Shown one piece after another: positions 7,843 through 16,015 of a stretch of 64,000 nucleotides of DNA. The first letter of the stretch is position 1, and each line of letters begins with the position of its first letter. Both the position numbers and the translations under genes were made by a program. Source of the stretch: Desulforapulum autotrophicum (GTDB lineage: Bacteria; Desulfobacterota; Desulfobacteria; Desulfobacterales; Desulfolunaceae). The stretch covers positions 167,345 through 231,344 of the forward strand of contig DYJE01000005.1 of NCBI GenBank assembly GCA_020723285.1, read 5' to 3'. The notes beneath the pieces are model-generated. The model saw only the letters and a program-made list of their open reading frames with translations, was not told where the DNA came from and searched no databases.

Positions 7843-8987
7843 GTGGAAAAGACCTCCCTGCCTGATACAAAGGTTTTTATGACTTTCGGGATGGCGGTGG
7901 AATCGTCCACCAGAACCAGATCCGCTTTTTTGCATTCTTCAATGGTTCCGGTTAAATGATCGATGCCCAAGGCCGTTGCGGGATTCCGGCTCACCATGTT
8001 CACTGCGTCATGAAGGGGCAGGATGCCGTGACGTTCAAGGGTGAACACGGCGTGAAGCAGGGTCATGGGTGCATAGTCCGAGCAGAGGATATCCCCGTAT
8101 CCTTTGCTGATGGCGTCCCTTGCGCTGAGGTTCGACGCCTGGGATTTGCCCCGGAGCACATTGGGGGACCCGAGGCATACATGGATGCCGTGTTCGTGGG
8201 CCGCGCCAAGGGCCTCTTCGTTCACGGGAAACTCAGTGACTCCGATATCCATGGATTTCAGCCAGTGGATTTTCTCCCTGGAGTCGTCGTCGTGTGACGC
8301 CACGGCAATGCCGAATTTCTTGCACACCGCCACCAGGTGCTCGATGACCTTAGGGGTGTCCTCCTCTTTGGCCTTGAGTTTCCGTTCGATGATGCTGTCC
8401 ATTTCACGGTCGCTTTTGGCGTAGACCGGTCCGTAATACTGCTTGTAAGCCAGAACGTCCCGGAACTGGCCCTGGCCGGGGCTGTGGTCCATGACGGAAA
8501 AAAGGTCCACCTGGCCGTCTTTGATCAGGGATTCGAGAATGGGGGAGGCGCTGGTGTCGGTGATTTCGAAACGGGCGTGAATTCGTGTACTGACGTTGAG
8601 CATGTGCCGGAACAGATTGATTTCCCGGATGATACCGGCGGCGGCGCTGTTGTTCCTGAGCCCTACTTCCATTTCGGCGAAGGACAGGGAATGGTACATG
8701 GTGGTGATGCCGCAGGCGGCGATTTTCTTGTCCAGCTCGAAGACGGCAATGTTCACAGGAAAAAAGGTGTTGGGCCGGGGTTCGATGCCTTTTTCGATGG
8801 CATCGGAATGCATGTCCACAAAACCTGGAAAAAGCAGCCGGTTTTGAGCGTCGAAGGTCCGTGAGCCGTTGAGGCTTCCTTCACGGACCGCTGCGATCCG
8901 GCCATCCTCCACTTTGACGGACGCGCCCTCAAGAATGCCGTCCGGCGTGACGACACGGGCGTTGGTTACGGTAAAGCGATCATTCAT
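7836..8987 (-). CDS. phnM: Alpha-D-ribose 1-methylphosphonate 5-triphosphate diphosphatase
   Basis: A 383-residue amidohydrolase. The start at 8987 (MNDRFTV) follows a GGGAG; the frame is open 23 codons further upstream, but that stretch lies in a dispersed repeat. Metal motifs: 'FPGFVDMHSDAIEKGIEPRP' (HxD), 'VASHDDDS', and 'CSDYAPMTLLHAV' near the C-terminus, all typical of PhnM. It removes pyrophosphate from the ribosyl phosphonate triphosphate made by PhnGHIL, giving the PhnJ substrate. It is separated from phnL by 161 bases containing a repeat element, the only large gap in the phn operon, and overlaps the TIM-barrel gene downstream. Confidence 0.93.
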   Translation of the reverse strand: MNDRFTVTNARVVTPDGILEGASVKVEDGRIAAVREGSLNGSRTFDAQNRLLFPGFVDMHSDAIEKGIEPRPNTFFPVNIAVFELDKKIAACGITTMYHSLSFAEMEVGLRNNSAAAGIIREINLFRHMLNVSTRIHARFEITDTSASPILESLIKDGQVDLFSVMDHSPGQGQFRDVLAYKQYYGPVYAKSDREMDSIIERKLKAKEEDTPKVIEHLVAVCKKFGIAVASHDDDSREKIHWLKSMDIGVTEFPVNEEALGAAHEHGIHVCLGSPNVLRGKSQASNLSARDAISKGYGDILCSDYAPMTLLHAVFTLERHGILPLHDAVNMVSRNPATALGIDHLTGTIEECKKADLVLVDDSTAIPKVIKTFVSGREVFSTC

Positions 8988-9034
8988 AATGAAACTCCCG
9001 GCAGATATTGCCGTTTCGAAAAAACGAATGAATG

Positions 9035-9113
9035 TGGAACATCGAACATCGAACATCCAACATCGAATAAAGGGGATCTTCTTTTTGAACCATCATGGTC
9101 CCCCACTGTTCGG
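9035..9113 (-). repeat. Dispersed repeat element, copy 1 (phnL-phnM gap)
   Basis: The minus strand reads CGAACAGTGGGG, a GGTT about 15 bases later, then TTTATTCGATGTTGGATGTT followed by further GATGTT units. The same order of blocks occurs on the plus strand at 24357-24458. Within the copy, the motif GAACATC recurs three times. Copies of this kind produce spurious small reading frames and look like a scattered non-coding repeat of the genome. Confidence 0.6.
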
Positions 9114-9148
9114 CTTTTATGAGATCCGTATAAGATTTGGGTGATGCC

Positions 9149-9826
9149 TCATGCCATCTGATACACACGGTCCGTCACCCGCCCCATCAAGTCTTTGTCA
9201 TGGAAAATGCCGATCATGGTGGTGCCCTGATCCCGAAGCTCCCGGAGAATGCCCAGCACCACGCCAACGGAATTCCGGTCCAGGGACGCGGTGGGTTCAT
9301 CGAGAAGAAGAAGGCGGGGCTTCCAGCTCACGGCCCGTGCGATGTTCACACGCTGCTGCTCGCCTCCGCTGAAGGTGGAGGGGCAGGCGTCGAACAGGCC
9401 GGAAGGGATGTTCAGGCGGCGGAGCAGGTCTTCGGCCCGTTCCCTGGCCTCGGCACGGGTGACGCCGTTCCTGGCAAGAATAGGCTCCATCACCGTATGG
9501 ACGGCTGAAACCCTGGGGATCACCTGGAGAAACTGGGACACGTAGCCCATCTCTTTGTGGCGGATGGCGATGACCTCACGGTCGCCCAGGGTTACGAGAT
9601 CCACGGCTCCCAGAATCATCGAGTCATAAACGATGCTCCCGGAACTGGGAATGTAGGTGCGGTACAGGCATTTCAAAACCGTGCTTTTCCCCGCACCGCT
9701 TACGCCGGAAAGCCCGAGAAATCCGCCCTTGGGAACATGAAAGGACACGTTCCGGCAGGCCCTGATGGTTTTCCCGCCCAGCATGTGGAGGGTGAAGTCT
9801 TTGGAAAGATCGTTGACGGTGATCAC
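9149..9826 (-). CDS. phnL: C-P lyase subunit PhnL (ABC-type ATPase)
   Basis: A 225-residue ABC ATPase with Walker A 'GVSGAGKST' near residue 41, signature 'FSGGEQQRVNIARA', Walker B 'RLLLLDEPTASLD' and switch His in 'IGIFHDKDL'. Length and 'LGDREVIAIRHKEMGYVSQFLQVIPR' are typical of PhnL. PhnL works with PhnI, PhnG and PhnH to attach methylphosphonate to ribose triphosphate. It follows phnK by 12 bases. Confidence 0.94.
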   Translation of the reverse strand: MITVNDLSKDFTLHMLGGKTIRACRNVSFHVPKGGFLGLSGVSGAGKSTVLKCLYRTYIPSSGSIVYDSMILGAVDLVTLGDREVIAIRHKEMGYVSQFLQVIPRVSAVHTVMEPILARNGVTRAEARERAEDLLRRLNIPSGLFDACPSTFSGGEQQRVNIARAVSWKPRLLLLDEPTASLDRNSVGVVLGILRELRDQGTTMIGIFHDKDLMGRVTDRVYQMA

Positions 9827-9838
9827 ATGGCCTCCTTG

Positions 9839-10720
9839 TCAGAGCCTGGATGAAACCAGAAGCTGGGTGTAACGGTGCTGGGGATCTTCAAGAATCTGGT
9901 CTGTGAGGCCCGATTCCACCACACACCCTGATTTCATCACGAGGGTCCGCTGGCAAAGAAGACGGATGACGCCCAGGTCGTGGGATACCACCAGCATGGA
10001 CAGTTTCAGTTCGTCCTTAAGGCTGCGGATCAGGTCCAGAACCCTGGCCTGAACCGACAGGTCGAGGCCTGTGGTGACTTCATCCAGAAAAAGAATCAGG
10101 GGGTTGTTGGAAAGGGCCTTGGCGATCTGGACCCGCTGCTGCATGCCCCCGCTGAAGCGGCTGGGTGCTTCGTCCATACGGGCCACGGGTATTTCGGTTT
10201 TTTCCAGAAGACCGCCGGCCCGCTCCCGCATGGTGCCGATGCGACGGAATCCTGCGGCGATGAGCCGTTCGGCGATGTTTCCGCCGCTGCTGACCTGCAT
10301 GCGAAGGCCCAGGTTGGGATTCTGATACACGATGCCCATGAGGGCGTTCCGGATCTGTCGTTTCTGAAACGGGCTGATGTCAAGGAGGTTGTAGCTGTAT
10401 TCATCTCCGTTGAAAAACGTCTCCGTCATGGGGCCGGTGACCGCACGGCGGTGAATATGAAACGATCCCCGGTCCGCTGTCCATTCGAAATGAAGCAGCC
10501 GGACAAGGGTGCTTTTGCCGGATCCGCTTTCACCCACCACCCCCAGCGCCTCGTTGGGGTAGACGTCGAAGGACACGCCGGACAGCGCGTGAATCGTTCC
10601 GCAGCGGGGGCAGCGGTTGCTTGCGGCTTCGGGGTCCGTGACACCTTTGCATCGTATGCATCCTTCTCCGAATCGTTTGCCCAGGGCGCGCACCCGGATC
10701 AGCGGTTTTTCGGGGTTCAT
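9839..10720 (-). CDS. phnK: C-P lyase subunit PhnK with N-terminal zinc-ribbon-like insertion
   Basis: A 293-residue ABC ATPase: Walker A 'VGESGSGKST', 'FSGGMQQRVQIAKAL' signature, 'LILFLDEVTTGLDLSVQAR' Walker B and the C-terminal 'PQHRYTQLLVSS' of PhnK. PhnK docks on the PhnGHIJ core and couples ATP hydrolysis to C-P bond cleavage. It is about 40 residues longer than E. coli PhnK. One insertion near the N-terminus carries Cys21-x2-Cys24 and Cys37-x2-Cys40, a zinc-ribbon-like knuckle pair directly before the first strand-loop of the ATPase; another extension follows Walker A (about residues 80-120). The start overlaps the end of phnJ by 4 bases. Confidence 0.93.
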   Translation of the reverse strand: MNPEKPLIRVRALGKRFGEGCIRCKGVTDPEAASNRCPRCGTIHALSGVSFDVYPNEALGVVGESGSGKSTLVRLLHFEWTADRGSFHIHRRAVTGPMTETFFNGDEYSYNLLDISPFQKRQIRNALMGIVYQNPNLGLRMQVSSGGNIAERLIAAGFRRIGTMRERAGGLLEKTEIPVARMDEAPSRFSGGMQQRVQIAKALSNNPLILFLDEVTTGLDLSVQARVLDLIRSLKDELKLSMLVVSHDLGVIRLLCQRTLVMKSGCVVESGLTDQILEDPQHRYTQLLVSSRL

Positions 10721-11601
10721 GAGACGCTCCTTTTGGCGCAGTATCCGGTATCGGAGCAGAAATATGTTCTTCCGCCGTTTTCACTGTCGATAATTTCATC
10801 GAGAAAGGTGTCCGTGGCCCCGCATCGTGCGCAGAATTTGTCGGAAAAATCCTCCACCCGGAACAGGTGATCCTCAAATTCCAGAGGGACCACATCGGTG
10901 TGGGGCGGCACGGCATAAATCCGCTTTTCACGACCGGCCCCGAAAAGAAACAGCGTCTCGGCCCTGTGGAGTTTGGGCACGTCCCAGCGGGGAATGGGGC
11001 TGGGGTCCATGATGTACCGTCCGTTCACGGTGACCGGATACCGGTAGCTGATGGTGATTTCGCCAAAACGAACGATGTCCTCGTACAGATACAGCCACAT
11101 CCGGGCGTAGTCGGCCTCGGCGTGCATGCGCCGGGTTTCGGCCTCCGACGGTTCCACTTCCCTCAGGGCCTCGGGATAGGGAACCTGAAGAACCAGAATC
11201 TGGTCCCGGCTCATGGGTTCTTCGGGAATCCGGTGGCGGGTCTGGATGAGGCTGGCCATGACCGTATCCGTGGTGACAGGAATGCCCGCCACTTTGGCCA
11301 CGAAGGTTTTGATGTTCACGGCGTTGACGCTGTCGTCGCAGCCCTGATCGATGACCTTGAGCACATCCTCCGGCGTGACCAGGGAGAGGGTGATCTGAAG
11401 GCCGCCTGTTCCCCAGCCCCGGGCGATGGGCATTTCCCGTGAACCGTAGGGCACCTGGTATCCGGGAATGGCAACGGCTTTGAGAACGGCCCGTCTGATT
11501 TCCCGTTTGGCCCCTTCGTCCATGAAGCCGAAAGGATATCCGAGGTTTCGGTGATCATCGTTTTTTTCCAGATGGGTCGTAAGCCATTCACTCATCCGCA
11601 T
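10717..11601 (-). CDS. phnJ: Alpha-D-ribose 1-methylphosphonate 5-phosphate C-P lyase (radical SAM)
   Basis: A 294-residue PhnJ. The C-terminal Cys set C257-x2-C260-x21-C282-x5-C288 is exactly the PhnJ [4Fe-4S] spacing, different from the usual radical SAM CxxxCxxC. The N-terminal 'SREMPIARGWGTGG' holds the conserved Gly-rich region where the glycyl/thiyl chemistry takes place. It cleaves the carbon-phosphorus bond to release methane (or another alkane) and ribose 1,2-cyclic phosphate 5-phosphate. The start overlaps phnI by 14 bases and the end overlaps phnK by 4, as expected for a stoichiometric complex. Confidence 0.96.
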   Translation of the reverse strand: MRMSEWLTTHLEKNDDHRNLGYPFGFMDEGAKREIRRAVLKAVAIPGYQVPYGSREMPIARGWGTGGLQITLSLVTPEDVLKVIDQGCDDSVNAVNIKTFVAKVAGIPVTTDTVMASLIQTRHRIPEEPMSRDQILVLQVPYPEALREVEPSEAETRRMHAEADYARMWLYLYEDIVRFGEITISYRYPVTVNGRYIMDPSPIPRWDVPKLHRAETLFLFGAGREKRIYAVPPHTDVVPLEFEDHLFRVEDFSDKFCARCGATDTFLDEIIDSENGGRTYFCSDTGYCAKRSVS

Positions 11602-12703
11602 GGCCGTCCTCCGTTTTTTTTGACCGTGCCAGATCCTGAGTTTTCCTCAGCCGGTCCAGGTCTGAAAGAAAATCCACATAATGGGGCAGTTTCCAGTGGT
11701 TGCAGAAGCCCATGCTCTCGATGCCGTCGGTATGGTAAAGCACGAATTCCCGGTCTTCCGCCGGAACCGACGGGGTGGCCGTCCGGGTGGACCGGTCCAG
11801 CACCGCCATGGAAATGGCCTTGATTTCGTTCTGACCGAAGCAGATTCCGTACCCCAGACTGAACCGGGGCACGCCGTCAGCATCCTGGTGCCGGGCCAGG
11901 ACTTCGGCTTCGGTGATTTTGACCTCACCCACCGGGTAGGCTTCGCCGGTCACCGGATGGGCGGTGCAGAGTGTCAGATACCCCACCCGCAGTTCGCCCA
12001 GGGTGGGGTGGATGTTGCCGTAACCCCGCATGCTGGAATAGGCCAGGGCCAGCATGCCGCCTGTCTCTCCACGGGCCAGGGCCTGGAGCGTGGCGCTGCG
12101 GGACGCGGGAAACGTCAGGGCGCTGCGGGTGATGTCGAAGACACCGTTTTCACAGGCCTGTTCGGATACCGTTTCTTCGAGAAGTCCCTCCTGTCTCAAA
12201 ATGGCGATCACTTTGGGAAAGGAGTCGGGAAGGCCGGTGTTTTCAGGCAGGTCTTTGGCGATTTTTTCCCTGAAGGCGTTTCGGAACGACTCATCGTCGT
12301 TCAAAAGTTCGTAATCCAGCAACCGCAGCGTGTAATCGCTGGTGGGCCCCAGAATCTGCCCGCCGGGAATGTCCTTGAAGGCCGAGCTGATCCGGCGGAT
12401 GATCCGCATGCCGCAGGTGTCTGAAGGAATGGAATAAGCGATCCTTTCACGGGTGGCCCGTGCGGCCCTTATCATGAACGCGGCCTCGAAACTGTCGCCC
12501 GCCGCCTGTTTGAGGGCCAGGGCCGCCAGTTCCGGGGCGTACAGCGAGCCTTCGCCCATGACCCGGTCCACGGCCAGATACAACTGGTCTTTGATCTGTT
12601 CCACGGACAGCGGGGCTGACGGGCCCTTCATCCGTTCGTAAGCAAAAAGATCACAGGCATTTTGAATGGCCTCCTTTCCGCCTTTTACCGCCACATAGGC
12701 CAT
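11588..12703 (-). CDS. phnI: C-P lyase subunit PhnI (ribose phosphonate synthase/nucleosidase)
   Basis: A 371-residue PhnI: 'MAYVAVKGGKEAIQNA' at the start, 'SMRGYGNIHPTLGELRVGYL' and 'GEVKITEAEVLARHQDADG' in the middle, and 'FCNHWKLPHYVDFLSDLDRLR' at the end, all recognisable PhnI blocks. It replaces the adenine of ATP with phosphonate, helped by PhnG, PhnH and PhnL. One base separates it from phnH. Length matches E. coli PhnI (354) with small extensions. Confidence 0.94.
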   Translation of the reverse strand: MAYVAVKGGKEAIQNACDLFAYERMKGPSAPLSVEQIKDQLYLAVDRVMGEGSLYAPELAALALKQAAGDSFEAAFMIRAARATRERIAYSIPSDTCGMRIIRRISSAFKDIPGGQILGPTSDYTLRLLDYELLNDDESFRNAFREKIAKDLPENTGLPDSFPKVIAILRQEGLLEETVSEQACENGVFDITRSALTFPASRSATLQALARGETGGMLALAYSSMRGYGNIHPTLGELRVGYLTLCTAHPVTGEAYPVGEVKITEAEVLARHQDADGVPRFSLGYGICFGQNEIKAISMAVLDRSTRTATPSVPAEDREFVLYHTDGIESMGFCNHWKLPHYVDFLSDLDRLRKTQDLARSKKTEDGHADE

Positions 12704-12704
12704 G

Positions 12705-13268
12705 TCAGATCACTCCTGTTTGGGTGGACCGTGGAATGGCGGCGACGCGGCCCGCCCTGTCCAGAAAAAGAGCGTCGATGCCCAGAGGGTATTCGGCGTT
12801 CACATCCCGGAGCTGCCGGAATTCGTTCACGTCCATGCCCATGAGCTGGAGTTCTGTTTCCCCGTCAACGCCGGGGCCTGTGAGGGTCAGCGACAGGTCC
12901 CCATAACCCAGGGCCTCCACCTGATACACCACGGTGGCGCTCTGATCGGGGTATTCCAGGGTTCCCCGTTTGAGGGAACGAAGAGCCCCACGGGTCGATC
13001 CGCGGGTGGCGATGATGAAATCGGCTTCGGTTTCAGAGACCTGACGGGCGGAGGTCCGATGGGACAGGGCCCTGGCGGTCTCATGATCCCCGATGACAGA
13101 GAATCCGGTTTCGGAATCCATCAGACAGCCCAGCAGATCCGTCACTGCATCGGTATCTGCGAGTTCAGGCACGGGGAAAACCGAGCCCGGATGGCTCATG
13201 GCGGTGAGAATCACACGGTACATGCGGTGATCCCTGATGATGCGCGTTTCGTTCAGCGTCAGATTCAC
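12705..13268 (-). CDS. phnH: C-P lyase subunit PhnH
   Basis: A 187-residue protein beginning 'MNLTLNETRIIRDHRMYRVIL' in short form, with 'AMSHPGSVFPVP', 'LLGCLMDSETGF' and 'GTLEYPDQSATVVYQV', the PhnH pattern (a PLP-transferase-like fold without cofactor). It is a structural partner in the PhnGHIJ core. Position between phnG (28-base gap) and phnI (1-base gap) confirms the assignment. Confidence 0.92.
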   Translation of the reverse strand: MNLTLNETRIIRDHRMYRVILTAMSHPGSVFPVPELADTDAVTDLLGCLMDSETGFSVIGDHETARALSHRTSARQVSETEADFIIATRGSTRGALRSLKRGTLEYPDQSATVVYQVEALGYGDLSLTLTGPGVDGETELQLMGMDVNEFRQLRDVNAEYPLGIDALFLDRAGRVAAIPRSTQTGVI

Positions 13269-13296
13269 TATCGGGTTCCTTTTTTTTCCTGCCCGA

Positions 13297-13713
13297 TCAC
13301 ATCAGGTCGAAGTTCACCTGGGTCGCGGCAATGCGGGTCTGATGTTCCAGAAGCTGTTTCCGCCGTTCGGCCTGTGCCGAAATGATCAGTCCCATGAGTT
13401 TGTCTTTCACGGCCGACGCGCCTTCACACCGTATCACCGCGTCCGCCGCAGCCCTTGCCAGTGCTTTCCGGGGGTGTTCCCCCACCACCATGCCGAAACC
13501 TTCCACGCCGAAGCAGGTCACCCGTGCGTCGGTGACCAGCACTTCACCCAGATGGAAATCGGTGTCGAAACTGTCTTTGGCTGTCAGCATCACAAGGCCC
13601 GAGCGAGGAACGCCCGTGACCTCCACCTCTTCATCGGCCAAAAGACCAAGCACCTGATCCACGGTCTCGTCGTCCATGCTGTCCCAGAATAAACTGTCAT
13701 CGTAATCGCCCAT
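13297..13713 (-). CDS. phnG: C-P lyase subunit PhnG
   Basis: A 138-residue protein with 'DFHLGEVLVTDARVTCFGVEGFGMV' (in two parts) and 'ALARAAADAVIRCEGASAVK', the PhnG signature, ending with helices that pack on PhnI. First gene of the operon; ATG 13713 follows AAGGTGGGG. No PhnF regulator or PhnCDE transporter lies upstream, so regulation and uptake must be supplied from elsewhere. Confidence 0.93.
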   Translation of the reverse strand: MGDYDDSLFWDSMDDETVDQVLGLLADEEVEVTGVPRSGLVMLTAKDSFDTDFHLGEVLVTDARVTCFGVEGFGMVVGEHPRKALARAAADAVIRCEGASAVKDKLMGLIISAQAERRKQLLEHQTRIAATQVNFDLM

Positions 13714-14225
13714 GTCCCCACCTTGTCATCATGAGTTTGTTGATCAAAAAAAACGGGTGTTCACTGCATGGTGCCACCTATCCCATGGACAGTGTTCAAA
13801 AAATATGAACTGCATCACACCGCCTATTACCTTTTTCGAGACAGGAAAGGTCATGCAGGTATATCCCCCCGTTCATGGATTCCGGTGAAACATTCAGCTG
13901 CCGATGTTGTGGAACACGATGAGGGGGACATCTGGTAGAAGCCCTGGAATAACACCCCGTTTTCCGGTCGTAACCCAGCCGGTCATTCTATCGTTCGGAT
14001 TAACGATTTATCCCGTTTGTGTTAGTCCGGCGTTGCCGGATCGTTTTAATTTGATAAAAACAAAAGATTGGGTGATAATCGTATACAATTTTATTTTCAA
14101 TTGTTTCAAAGAGATTTAACCATAGAAATCAAAACCCAAAATGGGTATGTTCATAGAACTGAAAACATTAAAAAAACAGTGATAGAAAACCCCATTAACC
14201 GGGAGATTCGGCAGGTGGAAAACAA
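13714..14225. other. Intergenic region between phn operon and ATPase-PIN pair
   Basis: No gene supported. It must contain the phn promoter (minus strand) and the ATPase promoter (plus strand). A short palindrome GTTCA-N7-TGAAC lies at 13794-13810, about 80 bases before the phnG start, and could be an operator. TCCGGC-GTT-GCCGGA is a short stem near 14026-14040. The right half is clearly AT-richer than the phn side. Confidence 0.5.
14051..14079 (+). promoter_or_regulatory. Predicted promoter of the ATPase-PIN operon
   Basis: TTGATA (14051-14056), a 17-base spacer and GATAAT (14074-14079). It leaves a leader of roughly 140 bases before the ATPase start, containing only short weak stems. Confidence 0.45.
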
Positions 14226-15482
14226 ATGATCAAAGAACTGAAAATGATCAACTGGAAAAGTTTCAAAGAATCGACGCTTTATATCGATCCTTTGACGGTT
14301 TTAATCGGCAACAATGCCAGTGGAAAATCAAACACTCTTGATGCGCTTCTTTTTTTAAACCGGGTCAGCCTGGGGGTTTCCATTTTTTCCGCCATAGCCG
14401 GCGATACCCATCTCCTATCCTTGCGGGGCGGTATGGAATGGGTCTGCAGAAAGCCGGAGGCGATGTTCGGCCTTGTCATCATTGTTGATGGAGAAAACGA
14501 CAGCACAGAATACAGGTACGAGCTGACTGTTCAGGTCAATAAAAAAAAAGCGGAGGTCTTTCGTGAAGGACTGACTCTGCTTTCTTATGGGCCGAGAAGT
14601 GCCCAACCTAAAGAACGCATGCTTTTTCAAACCAAACAGGAAGAAGCGGACAGTCCCGGAATTCCCACATACTACTCCACCGGAACTCAAGGGCGGGGCA
14701 AACGGTTTGACTTGAATAGAAGTCAACCCGTTCTGGTCCAGACTGAAACAACCCACAACTCACGTAAAGAGGTCCAGGAAGGGGCTAAATATGTCCTTGT
14801 CCATCTTCAGCGGATATTTGTTTTTGACCCCATTCCAAGTCATATGCGGGATTTTAAGCCGTTATCGGAAAAAATGCTTGCAGACGGCTCCAATGTCGCA
14901 GGTGTTATCGCAGGGCTGGATACAGACAGGAGGCACAGCGTCGAAAAAACATTGACCCGCTACTTACGGGGATTGCCGGAACGTGAAATTAGGCGTGTAT
15001 GGACCGAGCTTGAGGGTAAATTCAAAACCGACGCCATGTTATACTGCGAAGAAAGCTGGGCCAACGAGCAGACGCATGAAATGGATGCGCGCGGCATGTC
15101 TGATGGAACGCTGCGCTACCTGGCCATTGTTGCCGCGTTGCTTATCAGTGAGCCCAGAAGCCTTTTGGTCATCGAAGAAGTCGATAACGGCCTCCACCCT
15201 TCACGAGCCCGGATTCTCCTTGAAATGATCAAAACCCTTGGTAAGGAAAGGGAGATCGACGTCATTGTAACGACCCACAATCCGGCTCTGCTGGATGCTG
15301 CGGGGGCCTCCATGGTTCCTTTTATAACGGTAACTCACAGATCTATAAAATCAGGTTACAGTCAACTGACTCAACTCGAAGACATATCGAACCTGCCCAA
15401 ATTGATGTCTGGTGGCGGATTGGGTCGGCTATCGGCTGACGGTCATATTGAATCCGCACTCAAAGAGGATGATCTAATATGA
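14226..15482 (+). CDS. AAA/SMC-like ATPase (RecF/OLD-type, AAA_21 family), first gene of a two-gene module
   Basis: A 418-residue ATPase with N-terminal 'IKELKMINWKSFKE' and Walker A GNNASGKS (28-35), the RecF/SMC type. The C-terminal half has an ABC-like signature 'MSDGTLRYLAIVAALL', Walker B 'LLVIEEVDNGLHPSR' and switch His in 'VIVTTHNPALLD', followed by a 'GGGLGRL' tail. The middle, about residues 130-260, is not conserved that I recognise. AGGTGG lies before the ATG. The stop overlaps the start of the downstream PIN-like gene by 4 bases, so the pair is translationally coupled. Similar ATPase plus small nuclease pairs work in phage defence (PARIS, Septu, Gabija designs), but I cannot assign this pair to a named system. 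Confidence 0.85.
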   Translation: MIKELKMINWKSFKESTLYIDPLTVLIGNNASGKSNTLDALLFLNRVSLGVSIFSAIAGDTHLLSLRGGMEWVCRKPEAMFGLVIIVDGENDSTEYRYELTVQVNKKKAEVFREGLTLLSYGPRSAQPKERMLFQTKQEEADSPGIPTYYSTGTQGRGKRFDLNRSQPVLVQTETTHNSRKEVQEGAKYVLVHLQRIFVFDPIPSHMRDFKPLSEKMLADGSNVAGVIAGLDTDRRHSVEKTLTRYLRGLPEREIRRVWTELEGKFKTDAMLYCEESWANEQTHEMDARGMSDGTLRYLAIVAALLISEPRSLLVIEEVDNGLHPSRARILLEMIKTLGKEREIDVIVTTHNPALLDAAGASMVPFITVTHRSIKSGYSQLTQLEDISNLPKLMSGGGLGRLSADGHIESALKEDDLI

Positions 15483-16003
15483 AGCGGGTTCTTATTATCG
15501 ATACCGGGATTCTTTGTGTCTGGCTGGATGTGCCCAATATGGATACATGCGGCCCTGAGAATGACAGTTGGGATAAACAGCGTGTTGATGCAAAAATCAT
15601 TGAGGCGATGGAGAATAAAACCACGTTTGTTTTACCACTGGCGACGATCATTGAAACCGGAAATCATATCGCTCATGCAACGCATAGCCGCAGGGAGCGT
15701 GGAATGGCGTTAGCCGAGTTGATTCAGAAAAGTGCTGACAGCAAAACACCTTGGGCCGCTTTTTCAGATCAGTCGATACTGTGGACATCTGAAAAACTGA
15801 AAAAACTTGCACAGGAATGGCCCGGTCTGGCGGCGGAAAAAATATCCATTGGAGACGCAACAATCAAGGATGTGGCCGAATATTACGCTCAAACTGGCTG
15901 TCACGTTGAAATACTGACAGGAGACTTGGGGTTGAAAGCGTATGAACCCATTTCTCCTGTCCCTGAACCAAGACGGAGGAAACGGCAAAAGGGCGCGAAC
16001 TGA
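15479..16003 (+). CDS. PIN-like nuclease, partner of the ATPase
   Basis: A 174-residue protein with a PIN-domain arrangement of acidic residues: Asp8 at the end of strand 1 ('VLIIDTGIL'), Glu59 in 'LATIIETGNH', Asp126 in 'ISIGDATIKD' and Asp149 in 'EILTGDLGLKAY'. Such residues bind Mg or Mn and cut RNA or DNA. The tail is short and basic ('PRRRKRQKG'), perhaps nucleic-acid binding. It overlaps the ATPase stop by 4 bases (ATGA). No antitoxin-like DNA-binding gene is next to it, so a classic VapBC pair is unlikely; an ATPase-gated effector nuclease is the favoured inference. The gene converges with ccsB, 12 bases away. Confidence 0.72.
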   Translation: MKRVLIIDTGILCVWLDVPNMDTCGPENDSWDKQRVDAKIIEAMENKTTFVLPLATIIETGNHIAHATHSRRERGMALAELIQKSADSKTPWAAFSDQSILWTSEKLKKLAQEWPGLAAEKISIGDATIKDVAEYYAQTGCHVEILTGDLGLKAYEPISPVPEPRRRKRQKGAN

Positions 16004-16015
16004 CACTCTCCTGCA

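Noticed and set aside
9035..9068. Short GAACATC units as a possible CRISPR array
   Set aside because: Units are only 8-10 bases, imperfect, and without spacers of regular length; they belong to a dispersed repeat.
13904..14119. 71-codon plus-strand frame in the phn-ATPase gap
   Set aside because: No ribosome site, mixed composition, and it overlaps the predicted promoter of the ATPase gene.
15479..16003. Classic VapC toxin of a toxin-antitoxin pair
   Set aside because: The upstream partner is a 418-residue ATPase and not a small DNA-binding antitoxin, and the protein is longer than typical VapC (about 130).
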